A DNA stretch of 64,000 bases from Ceratodon purpureus (taxonomy: Eukaryota; Streptophyta; Bryopsida; Pseudoditrichales; Ditrichaceae), in contig CM026428.1 of NCBI GenBank assembly GCA_014871385.1, positions 5,539,356 to 5,603,355 on the forward strand, written 5' to 3'. The number at the start of each line of letters is the position of its first letter. Position 1 is the stretch's first letter. The notes beneath the pieces are model-generated. The model was not told where the DNA came from, made no database searches, and saw only the letters and a list, made by a program, of their open reading frames with translations. A program made the translations under genes and the position numbers. Of the stretch, positions 9,685 through 20,734 are shown in pieces.

Positions 9685-12428
9685 TTTTAAGAAAGCAGCC
9701 TTAGCATCAGGTTTTGTGAAGTTGGGAGAATCTTGTGCGGACTGCTGGGGTGTTATGTACACGGGCTTCAAAAATCCTACAGCGCTATTAACTTGTTGAA
9801 ATGTGAGCTTGACATGGATCAAACTTTTAGTGCTAGAACTGCAGGATTGACTTGAATTCACACCATGGCAAGATTTATGGCTTGGGATGGACCGCACCGG
9901 CAATACTGGTAGCCACTATGGACGCTCAAGGCCCTGTAAGGCGAAATGCTGTTGAAGAAATTCCATGTTTACTTGCAGAAGGTTACGGCAGCTGATCTCA
10001 TGATGTAGATTTCATGTGGAATCTGGAGCTGTTGGTGGTGTTCAGAGCTTCCTGGACAGGGAACATAGAATGGTCTCTTTCTGGGACATGAGGAGCGTTG
10101 CACCAAGGTATGCCGAGGAAAGCATCACGTGCTGTGACTGTACAGCACGTTGTATAGATTTGGCATTCGTTAGCGCTGGATTTTACTGCTCGATGAGCCT
10201 ATTTGCAAGACTTAGATGATATGATTGGAGTTCCAGTTTAGAAATCGTAATTGCAGTTTTGTAGCAGTTGTAGTTTTGTATAGTTTGCAGCCCTTAGTGG
10301 TTTTTGTCAATTGAAGTCATAGAAAACTTCAGATTTCATAATGTTGTATACTACGGGAGGCCATGCAACCGTAGCCTCATGCAATACAATTTTAGGGCTC
10401 ATAATTGGCATCATCATGAAGTGTAGTGCAATGGGCAAGTTCTCACTCCTGATTTCTCTTATATTATAATTCTGTAACAGATAGTGCATGCAGCCAGTAA
10501 ACAAAGTACTTTCTAGTTAATCAGAAGTTAATTTCTGTGTACAGACTGATTCGATGATAGAGCTAACGCTGAATTCTGTTGCACAGGACATGTGCTAGCA
10601 ACCAAATTGAACAACTTTTAAGTTAGTCACCACTGCCTTCACCAAGATTTCAAATACTCACGTCCTTTGAATGCTGTAGTGCCGATTGCTGAAGGGTAGA
10701 CAAGGCGAAAACCCTTTCAGGAATGCATTTGTGCAAGCTTTTCCTGATAACCTGAGCTTCTGTACGTGTAATAATTGTCTGTATACGGCAATACAGGCAA
10801 TAAGGTATGGCCTACTCTGTTATTTAGGTCAAGTTTGTTGCTGTGAGGCTAATGGTCAAGCATGTTTCACCCTTCAAGACTTCACAATCTTAGTCATCAC
10901 ATGTCTTTATCAGCTGATATATCTTGTGCAGAATTACATATGAAATTGCAAAAACTACATCATCTTCTAGAAACAAAGAGGTGATATTCTTTTTGTCCAC
11001 CTTCATGCCCATTGCCCTCTCTGTAGTTTGTTTTGTACTGGCAATGAGTTCCCCAGTTGAAGCAACCTGTCCGTGCATTCACGTAATTTGATTCACAGCC
11101 AAGGGCTATGTGTACCTTCTCAATGTTGACTTACAATTTTCAGAGCTGCAAGGGTTGAAAGTCTTGGTGGTTTCGTAACAACAAGGCTTAGCATCCCGTA
11201 AGTCAGTGTGATTGAGAGTGCTAGGGTGGATGGATTGCTCCATAGCATGGTACAATTGTAGACAACCTCTACCTTACTCCAATGTCTCAGTGCAAGCACA
11301 TGAATCAAAAGTCGCAGTTGGATGGCTATGTCTTCGAGAAGCAATCTTCCATGACATATCCTGCATCCGTTTTCATCTTGGATTCCACTAGTGCAAACCA
11401 TCCCTGCAATGACCATAACTGGTGACTCTGGTCATTTCAAGCATGGTTTCCATTAGATTTCTAATCTTCGATTGTAGAGAGTTTTTTGCTCTAGGGAAAC
11501 AACTCATGCATCAATTTAAGGGAGGTGCAAACAAACCTTATGGTGTGCAAATTAGCACCAGGCTAAGGCAATACAACTGTTTCTCTACTAGCCATTAAAT
11601 AGGAAGTTTGGGACTGCCTTACCGCACACTCTCGAGGTTACCTCGGCAAACCTGCCACCTCACCATCCGGGCACGGCTGCTCCGCCTCCCAGCCCCGCCA
11701 CCACCCCTTTGCCTCCTCACCCCCACTCATCCCCCTTTGCGTGCTAGGCCAAACTTTTCTACAAATATTATTAATATTTTAAATTTAAATTATTAACATT
11801 TCAAATATTTAATGTTGGTGCAATGTTTTATAATCTATTATTTGGAAATAATATTGGATGAATTCAATATTTTGACATTAGTGGAAGGTGACTTTGGTGC
11901 TAGGTGGAGATTAAGAGCTTATTTGAGGACATGCAGTTCATCGGATGCATGTTGGAGATTGAGGCTAAGGTGCATTGGCGCTAAAAGAATTAGCCAAGAC
12001 AGTGAGTGGAGTGTTTGTAATTAATAAACTTCAAAACTAACAAACAAGCCTCCATCTTGAACATTATACTCCATGGCACATGAACATTTTCTTGCCCCCA
12101 TGACTCCACTTCTATTCCATAGAACTTCCCAAATACCTTTCTCAAGTTCCCAAATACTAACAAACAACCATTATTTTAAGGTCACAAAATCGAAAATGAA
12201 TAAGGCAGGACCTTGAGAAACCATTTGTTCCTAAAAATACTCATCTAGAAGGTTATTTAAAAATCATTTTTTCTTGAAAAATGTCACCTATAAGTTATCT
12301 AAAAATCAATCATTAAAAACTCATTATCTAAGTTTTATGAGAGAGCTTGGTCTAAAATTAACCTTGGAAGAAACATGGCCACCCATTGGAATGGTTGGTG
12401 GTTGATATCAAGTGTTCAGCTATTCATT
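9685..12428. other. Intergenic, no gene seen
   Basis: The first few hundred bases are presumably the phosphatase 3' UTR. The rest contains only short ORFs without recognisable domains. A C-rich patch lies at about 11,640-11,750, followed by an A/T-only stretch to about 11,815. I see no RNA gene. Confidence 0.45.
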
Positions 12429-13297
12429 TTAACTCCTAAACGGCCAATGGCGTTTTTGTTCAAAACTGCCTCTAAATAGTCCCTTTTTAAAGCAAGCCGG
12501 ATAATGCAAAATTGGAACCAATTTTGGTATTTTCAACCATAAGATGTTGTATCTAACTTCTATGTCTATATGCCTACCAAATCTCATACTCTCATTCCTT
12601 ACCATTTGAGAGATCAAACATTCAAAGTTGAAGAAAAAGTTTTTTTTTACCTAGCAAAAGCGAGACAACAGTCTTTTCGGGTCCAAAAAAACCATTTTTT
12701 TGAGCATATTTAGAATGCGCCTATTTAGATTCTTGTTTCTAGGTGAGTTAGGTACATGTCTACAAAATCTCATGCCCATGCAAGGTGTGGAACCTTGAGA
12801 AAATCATCAATATCCACTAGGGGGTATGCTAATATTCACGTACGAAGGCCATTTTTTTACAATAAAAATAGCATATGAAACATTCTTGGATTGAAAATCC
12901 AAACAGTGGAAACATGCTCTAGTGCATCTTCTATATATAGTATTTTTTATTTTTGAAAAATACTAAAATCTCAATTTTTGGTGGAATTTCAAAGTTTTGT
13001 CTTTAGGCAGATTTTGGCAGATTTTGGCAGTTGTGGGCAGTTTTGGGCAGTTTTGGGCAGAATTTGCTGCATTCATAGTGGTTAAGAGCCTGGCCAAAGA
13101 TTGGTTGAAATCTTTAAAATCCTATAACTATTCCTCACTTCATCCGAAAATAAAATGAAAAAATATCCTCACAAACCTTTTGAAAAAACCTTTTCCCACA
13201 AAAAAGTTTAAAAAATTTCAAGTAAATTTGAATTTTTAGGAACCTGCCCAAAAGTCCAAAAACACCCATTCTAGGACAATGGCCGTTTAGGGGTTAA
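12429..13297. mobile_element. TTAA-flanked non-coding element with CCCCTAAACGGCC ends
   Basis: An 861-bp internal segment (12433-13293) is flanked on both sides by TTAA (12429-12432, 13294-13297). Its ends are inverted: CTCCTAAACGGCCA on the left, and CCCCTAAACGGCCA when the right end is read in reverse complement, with one mismatch in the first 14. TTAA target duplication with CCC...GGG termini is the signature of the piggyBac superfamily. The interior has no transposase ORF and contains a 10-bp tandem tract (GGCAGTTTTG-like, about 13,007-13,062). It shares its end sequence with the element at 52.04-52.40 kb. A non-autonomous (MITE-like) copy is the best reading. Confidence 0.6.
13007..13062. 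repeat. Short 10-bp tandem repeat (GGCAGTTTTG-type)
   Basis: About five imperfect copies of a roughly 10-bp unit built on GGCAG(A/T)TTTG lie inside the TTAA-flanked element. The copies differ at one or two positions. No function is apparent. Confidence 0.7.
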
Positions 13298-16200
13298 GCA
13301 AGTTTCTACTAAAACATAGTTAAAATTTACATTAACTTAAAATCTAGTTTGCACATGGTGCTTACTAAATGTCAGGTGCTTTGGATCACCTGGTGCAAAG
13401 CTTCTGATTTCTGAAATTATAAAAATGTCTATTTGGATTTTCCAAACATCCATTGAAACTTATGACTTGTAGAAATATTCATTGTGTGCACTATCAAGAT
13501 TTTTTGTTGTTGCATTTTAAGCCTCTTCGCTACTTATGTATTTTCGTGGATGTTTATATATGTTTATTGCAACTTTATGCATTACACTTTGAAACATTAT
13601 AATTAGTTATTGAACAATTAGTTAATTAAATAAAAATTGGTGGCCTACTCTAAATGCTTTTTTCTACATCTTAAAAAAGAATTGTCCATATTCCTTGTTT
13701 CAAATTATACACAGTTGCAAAAAGTGACAGTTTATGAAGGTCCTACATTACATAGCGGAGATGGTCACAGGACATACAATCAGATGTGAAAGTTTGAAGG
13801 GACTGGAAGCAGACTTGCAGTTGGCTTGGCATGGTTGGATTGTTTACAAAGCTGGCTCTCACTCTAAAGCCAGTTGGTGGCCATGCTCTAACAAATTCAT
13901 TGAAGCAGTCAATTCATCAAATTGTCACAATTGATTCATACCCAACTGTAGCAAATCAACAGTTCTCCATCTACTATATTGCTGAATAGTGTTTCCGAGT
14001 GGAGTCGGTGATTTGGGACAGTGTGCTTGAATGACACAGTAAATAATAATTTTGAGGTATGGGTTGCCCTTTATCAACTACCATATTACCGAGATTCCAA
14101 AAGGAATCTGGGTACACTCCCAAGGATTTATCCAAATACCTCCATGGAACATGGCTTGGAACACAGGCTTGGGAGAGGTTGGGGCAAAACTTTGCCCTTA
14201 TTATTATGTTGGAGTGGGCCCTACTTAATTTGAAGGGGCGTCATATGGTAATTAGTGCGGCAAACCCTATAATTAGCCAAAAAATATCAAAAGAAATCTT
14301 TAGAACCTCAAGATTGGCAGAGCGCGAAAAAATGAACCCAAGTGAGCATGAAGTTTGGTGCCACACTCCTTCGGGGAATATAAGGAGACCCCATTCCCCA
14401 ACTTCCGAGTTTACCGCTGGTTTAGTCTGTAGAGACCATTGACTGCATGTCCATCCAGTATTGATTGGTCAGATTATATTCCATAGTCATTGTAAATCAT
14501 TCATTTGGAAGAATGAGTTAATTAGTAGCACCTAATTCTGTAAATAATGTGTCAAGCAGTCAAGCTAACTGTAACATTGTATAACTTCATGAATAACCAT
14601 GTATAATTGTTACAATAGATTGAGCTGAACTGTATCAGAGTTATTCGTAAACTAGGAGTGACTTTGGATTGGTGTTTTCTTTGTCATTAAACACATGGCC
14701 CTTGGTAAATGAGGAGATGAAAGTTGCTAATGGATTTCTCTACTACTATCAACAGAGGTTCATGGTGGATTACTTTGAAAGCTAAAGAAAAAAGGAAGAT
14801 AAAAAAAAAGGGGGGAAAAATAACAGACTTGATTCTTGAATTCTACGTCCTCCATGCTGCAATTATTTTGTGAATTAAAACCATCTCTCTCTCTCTCTAC
14901 CGCCTGTCATGCAAAGTCTGAGGGTTACTGTATCCTCTACCTAAATATATATCCCGGCAGCCTGCACACTGGGCCAGAGAAGAGCTCCTTCACATACTCC
15001 CACATCCCACATCCCATAAGCAGTTAAATATGAAGTAATTTACATGGTTTCCTTAATACCAGTAATCTGGGAAGACTTCAGTCCAGACTCATGTTTGAAA
15101 TCTATGTAATCTTCTGTTTTGCTGCAACTTGGAGAAAACGTGTATTGGGAAATCCCCTCCGACTGGGTGCATGATTACTGACTCATGCTTTGAAACAAAT
15201 CATCTCTGCCCAAACAGCTTCCCATCTCTGTGCTAATTTATTCCAAGAGAAATATTAAGAGTTTGCAGACTAGTAGAATCTCCCGCTTGTGGTCCACCAG
15301 ACAACAACCCACTAGTCTACCAGTCAATGTAATGTTCACATCCACCTCAATTGTGCCATATAAGGTAGAGAGGGTATTTCTGTGAGTTTAAGCATCTGGG
15401 CATGTTTTCCAAGGTAGAATCTGTTGAGAAAAAACTGTTGCTTTGAAATTTGGGTCCTCTTTTAAAATGTAATTTTCAAATATTTTTTTGAGAAAAAACT
15501 GAATTTTTAAGGTAATTTTGAAAGTAGAATTTGTAGACCACTATAACACTGAGTAGAGTATTCCTATTCTGTCATTAGTAGAAACGCAATGAAGACATTA
15601 CAAGTGTACAAGATTCTTCTAGAAAAAACCTAAAAATCAAAACTTAATGATGGAATTTGGATGACGGTATGTTGCTTCCTAGAGTAATCATAGAGCACGG
15701 ATATTGATTCCTCGCGGAAATACCCCTCTCTACCTTAGTTTCTTAGTCTATTGTAGCTACGTGCTTCAATGTTCAACCCAAAAATTTAACCAATTCTTTT
15801 AAGTACAAAATCTAAAAGAGTCTATCATTTTATTAGTGAATTTGAGATATGTGTAATTCTTTTGCGGCAAAATCTCTAAGATTTTAAAGAGGAACTTCGG
15901 GGTGAGACAATTAAGTTACTCTATTTAAAGGAAAAAAATAGTTTGACTCAGCATCTGATTGAAAGAAAGCTTCGAGAGAGGCGAATAGCAACTTGCACAA
16001 ATTTAGGATTAAAAATGAGCATAAACTATTGCCACTTTATATAAGAGGACTCCCGGTTTAAGGTAACAACACCAATAACTATGAAGCACTAGTGACAGGC
16101 ATCATCTATGCACTACATAGATCACTAGAAATATCCCTATTTGGTTCCAAGATGCATTTCTTATGTCAAACAGACGGTGCACATTTTTTCTTTGGGAAGC

Positions 16201-17671
16201 AAGATGCACAGAATCAGGGTCGGTACAAGACCAAGTTACAGTACTATACAGGACTGTATAGACTGTATGCAAGAATGTTTAATATGTGCAAAACTTATAC
16301 CAGACTGTGACCAGACTTGTTTTGCACAGCTTCAAGGCAGCTGCACATGAGCTGCGGTGACCTTCCCATCTCCGACTTCTCGCTCTCCAAGGTGCCATGG
16401 TCCGTGTTAACTTCGTTGGAGTTGCATGGGTTGTGGAGGTATAAGCAATGTTGTTGATAGCTGAGATCGAGTTTAAGAGCACCTCCGAGCTGCCTCTTGC
16501 TTTCACGTGGGGTTGTTTCATGTCGTTTCTCCCAAAGGAGTGGGATTGGGGAGCTTTGTAGATGTAGGAAGCAAGTTGAAGGTGTTGGTGGAAGCTTCAT
16601 GATCTCATGACAAGGGTTGGAGTACGAGTCTCGTGTTGTTGTGGGGGAGCTGCGGAAGCTTGAGTGCTGTGTGGGTTGAAGATCGAGTTTGATCGTCAGG
16701 TGGCAAGGGTGGCCTTTGCGAGAAGAGGTATGAACTATCTTGAGAGATGAGTCATGTTGTTTCTCAAGTTCCTGGGTTTTGTGGTGACGACGAAGTTTGA
16801 AGTGGTTTCATGATCGTGGTGAGGGTTAGTGTAAGATAGGATACCGAAGTGTGTCGGATCGCTTAGCTTCGAGCCGCTGTTTTGAAGGATCTTGATGAGC
16901 AAAGCATGGTAGTGTTCTTAGTCAATGGACAGTCAGCTTGACTACTTAGCCTGGAAACAACTCTTCCATTTTCTGAAAGATTTTGAGAGTTGGTATAGTA
17001 TACTTGCTTAAACTGCACAGTTTCGGCGTTTTCCAGTTTTCATCTTCTGACGCTAATGGCGACCTTCAAGGTCTGTTGCACGGATTGTGATCAGTGCACC
17101 ACACATTTCAAACCGGGATTGTAATAAAGTCTTAGAAATTAGATACGTGTCCTGTTTGAGGTTTTCCTTGACGAAACGAATTTATGTAGGAACTTGCTTG
17201 GGATATGGGTCTTCACTACTGTGGTCCATTTCAATTCCCAAGCATGCTTGCCACGGTGGCTGATCTGTTAATCAGATGATATGAGTCTAGACTTGTGTGT
17301 AAAGGCATACACCTAGTGCTGAAATTTTATCGGGCAGCAGCGTCTTGACAGAATTAGCCCCGTTCATGGTGGGAGTTCATTATAGGATTGCTAAAGTGCT
17401 GCATGTATACAAACAGGATAGATCATGCTTTTTTCTGAATACCTAACAGTGAGCTGTGCTGTAACAATCTCCTGCTTCTGAATCCAACCATATTGAGTTT
17501 CTGTTCGGATATGTCCAAGTAAACACGATAATTGATTAGAAAGTTTCTCATCTTGCAGTAGCTTGGAGGCTGGTATTGTGGTTGATGGAAGAGAGCGAAA
17601 TGGAGTGAACGACGAAGGGATGCTTACATCAGAATCTCAAAATTTATGATCACTGCTCTCTGTTATCCAAC
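13298..17671. other. Intergenic and receptor-gene upstream region
   Basis: No supported gene. There is a (CT)n tract at about 14,884-14,900. From about 16,300 to 17,670 the composition becomes GT-richer and could hold the promoter and an untranslated leader of the LysM receptor gene. A TCTTGCAG acceptor-like site at about 17,551-17,558 would fit a 5' UTR intron, but no donor can be assigned. Short ORFs at 14.0-14.4 and 16.3-16.6 kb lack recognisable domains. Confidence 0.4.
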
Positions 17672-19708
17672 ATGGCGATCGGACAAAGAAGAGGGTTACT
17701 TCTGGGAGCAATACTAGCATGGGCAGTGGCCATGGCTCCCATGAGCACAATGGCACAACAGCAGTACAACAATACTGAGGGATTCACTTGCAATGGCCGT
17801 AACAGAACCTGCAGCACCTACGCCATGTACCGAACCTTCCAGCCGCAGGAAACGCTGCAGAAAGTGGGAGGCTACTTCAACAAAACCCCTGCAAGCATAG
17901 CCAATACAAGCGGCATGAACACACTGGCGACAAACGCCAGGTTCCGAGAGGGGCAAGCTCTCTACATCCCCCTGGATTGCAGCTGCCAGAATGTGACCCA
18001 GCAGATGCAAGTGGCTCACACCATCGTCAAAGGTGACACCTACTGGCTTATCTCGGTGACCATCTACGGCGGCCTGACGAAGTTCCCGGCAATAGAGATT
18101 CTGAACCCCAACAAGGACGTGTTCAACCTGACAATCGGCGACACAATCAAAGTGCCGATCTTCTGCGCTTGCCCAACTGCAGAGCAAATAGCAAATGGGA
18201 CGAAGTTCTTGCTTACCTACAACGTCTACAAAGGCGAAACGCTGGACGTGATCAGCGGCTACTTTGGCATCACCACGGCGCAGCTAAGCGCGGCGAATCA
18301 GATAGCACCCAATACAACTCTAGGAGAGAACACAACCCTTCTCGTTCCGCTTGTGTCGTTGCCGCCGATTGCGACCATCAAATTTGCCACTGTGTCTCCA
18401 CCCCCTTCAATTCCAGTCCCTCCTGCGCCTACCCCGAACACCACCACGGTTGTGGTTGTGACGAAGTCGGCGTCCAACACGCCAATGTACATCGGCATTG
18501 CTGTGGGAGCGTCCGGGTTGGCATTAGCGGCCGTGTTTGGAACGCTTCTGTTGTTCAAAGCATGCGGCCAGAAGAGGCCCCGGAACAAAGGGTTGTACGA
18601 GAGCCAAGGCTACTACCAGAATGCGCCAAGCGGCTCACCCATGGATCCAGAGTCAGGCACGAAACCAAATGCATTACATCTTGAGATGCTGGCCGGCATG
18701 TCGGGCATGGTCGGGTCGGAGAAGCCGGTGCTGCTCTCGTACCAAGAGCTGCAAGACGCCACCCAGGACTTCAGCGAGGAGAGTTTTATCCAGGGCTCTG
18801 TGTACCGGGGTTGCATTGGCGGACAGCTCGTCGCCATCAAGCAGATGAAGGGGAACATGTCGCAGGAGCTTAAAATCCTCTGCCAAGTACATCACAGCAA
18901 TTTGGTGAAGCTGGTCGGACTCTGCGTTGGAGGGCGGGAGCATTTGTATCTCGTCTACGAGTACGCCGAGAATGGCTCCCTCAACGACTGCCTCCGGAAC
19001 CAAGCCGCAATCGGTCGCAACCGGTTCACGCAAAGCACAGTGTACTTGCCATGGACTGCAAGAGTGCGCATCGCCCTCGATGTCGCCTCCGGGCTGGAGT
19101 ACATCCACAATTACACAAACCCCAGCTTCGTCCACAAGGACGTGAAGAGCAGCAACATACTCCTTGACGGCACCTTCCGCGCCAAAGTGGCCAACTTTGG
19201 CATGGCGAAATCGGCTGCGACCGACGGTGCAGGGCCGCTCCTCACCCGCCATATCACAGGCACTCAAGGATACATGGCGCCAGAATATCTAGAGCATGGG
19301 TTGGTGACTGTGAAGGCTGATGTCTTCGCCTTCGGTGTCGTCCTGCTGGAGATTCTCTCCAGCATGGAAGCCATCGTCCGCCCGGATCGAGACGCCGAGG
19401 AGCGAGGCGAGAGGGAGATAGCATTGTCCGAAATCATCCACGAAATTCTCGACGCCAGCCCCGACCAGCAACGAGCGGAGCTCCAGAGATTCATGGACCC
19501 ACAGATGCACTCCGCCTATCCCATGGACATCGCCTCCAGCGTCGCGAGCCTGGCGAGAACGTGCGTGGATGTGGACCCTGCCGCTCGTCCGAGCATGAAA
19601 GACGTCACGTTCGCGTTGTCGAAGATGCTGGCTGCATCGCTAGAATGGGAGTCCAGTACTGCAGTCTATGGCTCCGGCATTCACAGCCTCCCAGTCGAAG
19701 CTCGCTGA
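17672..19708 (+). CDS. LysM receptor-like protein with atypical kinase domain (LYR/LYK4-5 type)
   Basis: A single-exon 678-aa protein. A signal peptide (about 1-28) is followed by a cysteine-bounded ectodomain with CSC (103-105) and CAC (165-167), the CxC linkers that separate the three LysM modules (about 48-100, 115-162, 182-227). A Pro-rich stalk (242-257) precedes one transmembrane helix (about 272-296). In the kinase region the Gly-rich loop is degenerate (IQGSVYRG), VAIK Lys390 is kept, the catalytic loop reads HKD (488-490) with N495, and the DFG motif is NFG (508-510). Loss of the DFG Asp is characteristic of the LYR/LYK4-LYK5 branch, which binds chitin- or Nod-type oligosaccharides and signals through a catalytically active LYK partner. 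It is therefore probably a pseudokinase co-receptor at the plasma membrane. Its 3' end faces PFP-beta. Confidence 0.93.
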   Translation: MAIGQRRGLLLGAILAWAVAMAPMSTMAQQQYNNTEGFTCNGRNRTCSTYAMYRTFQPQETLQKVGGYFNKTPASIANTSGMNTLATNARFREGQALYIPLDCSCQNVTQQMQVAHTIVKGDTYWLISVTIYGGLTKFPAIEILNPNKDVFNLTIGDTIKVPIFCACPTAEQIANGTKFLLTYNVYKGETLDVISGYFGITTAQLSAANQIAPNTTLGENTTLLVPLVSLPPIATIKFATVSPPPSIPVPPAPTPNTTTVVVVTKSASNTPMYIGIAVGASGLALAAVFGTLLLFKACGQKRPRNKGLYESQGYYQNAPSGSPMDPESGTKPNALHLEMLAGMSGMVGSEKPVLLSYQELQDATQDFSEESFIQGSVYRGCIGGQLVAIKQMKGNMSQELKILCQVHHSNLVKLVGLCVGGREHLYLVYEYAENGSLNDCLRNQAAIGRNRFTQSTVYLPWTARVRIALDVASGLEYIHNYTNPSFVHKDVKSSNILLDGTFRAKVANFGMAKSAATDGAGPLLTRHITGTQGYMAPEYLEHGLVTVKADVFAFGVVLLEILSSMEAIVRPDRDAEERGEREIALSEIIHEILDASPDQQRAELQRFMDPQMHSAYPMDIASSVASLARTCVDVDPAARPSMKDVTFALSKMLAASLEWESSTAVYGSGIHSLPVEAR

Positions 19709-20734
19709 TTTAAGTTAGACTCCTGTTTCAGTTTTCTGTACATAGCTCAAGGATGTAGAAATCGCATTCACCCTCTTTGTAGAAACACTGGGTATATAGT
19801 TTATGTGATGAGCAGTGATGGCTTCGTCGGTTGTCGAACTAAGTTGTCACAGATCTGCGCTGATGCACAGAAGTCACGTTGTTTTGTTGAATTGCGTAGA
19901 GGTAGAGTTGCTGTGCAAGTGACGATTTGTGTCATGATCACTGTTGGAGTGAAGGTGCGCCTTTACTTCGAGTGTCATACATGCACAATGTTTGGCTTCG
20001 CTTCGATTAAGAGTATGATGAGTTTTCCACGCTCTACAAATTATCTGAAATCAAAACCTAGTTATATATGCATAGGGCTGTGAAGAGATAGGGATTGGGA
20101 AATACCACATAGAACTACATCACTGTGAAGGGAGAGGGATTTCCAGGTAAGAAAAAGTCTAAACAGAGGGAATAGATGTGGCATACATAGCCTTATTGGC
20201 AACTGCTATATGCCGTTTGTACATGAGATCTATATCATAAAAATAATTATGATCCAAGTTCCCAATATCCCCACAGCTTCAAGCCCAGCCAATTCTTGGC
20301 AATAAGACTTGTTCCAAATGGAGAGACCGCCCAACCATTGCGGGCAACCCAATGCAGAGGCGCATTCCGCATTTAGGACAGCCCTTAGTGACCTTAGTGA
20401 TGAGGCCTGCATGGCGATGAGTTCAAACATTTCCATGCTAACCTAGTGCAGATGCTAGGCTCGCCATGGTCCGTCACTACAAGCAAAGTGGTCGCTTTTC
20501 ATTCCTCATTGTTGCAGGTGGTGACATTGGTGAGTGAAAATTGCTACAACAAACAAAAAAAAGCTAGCTTTTCCACATTATAAACCAGTGAGAAGCAACG
20601 GGTTTGCTAGCAGTACGTGCTGTCACTGATTATTCTCATGTCGACCGGTGAATGACTGAGTCTAGAACGGCAGCAAAGCAAGGGATAGCAACCACAGTAC
20701 AGGTAACGTTGGGCCCAAATGTTGTATTCAGAAA
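19709..20734. other. Convergent intergenic region
   Basis: About 1 kb separates the two stop codons of the convergent LysM and PFP-beta genes. It must hold both 3' UTRs and polyadenylation signals. No additional gene, tRNA or repeat is visible. Confidence 0.5.

Noticed and set aside
14021-14442. 127-codon ORF sharing GGAGTGGGCC words with the 6.3-6.5 kb region
   Set aside because: Only short words are shared and there is no domain; a repeat family is possible but not supported by eye.
16279-16600. Minus-strand ORFs upstream of the LysM gene
   Set aside because: No domain; the region is more likely promoter or leader of the receptor gene.
18298-19510. Minus-strand ORFs opposite the LysM receptor
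   Set aside because: Antisense shadows of the coding frame with no recognisable domain.
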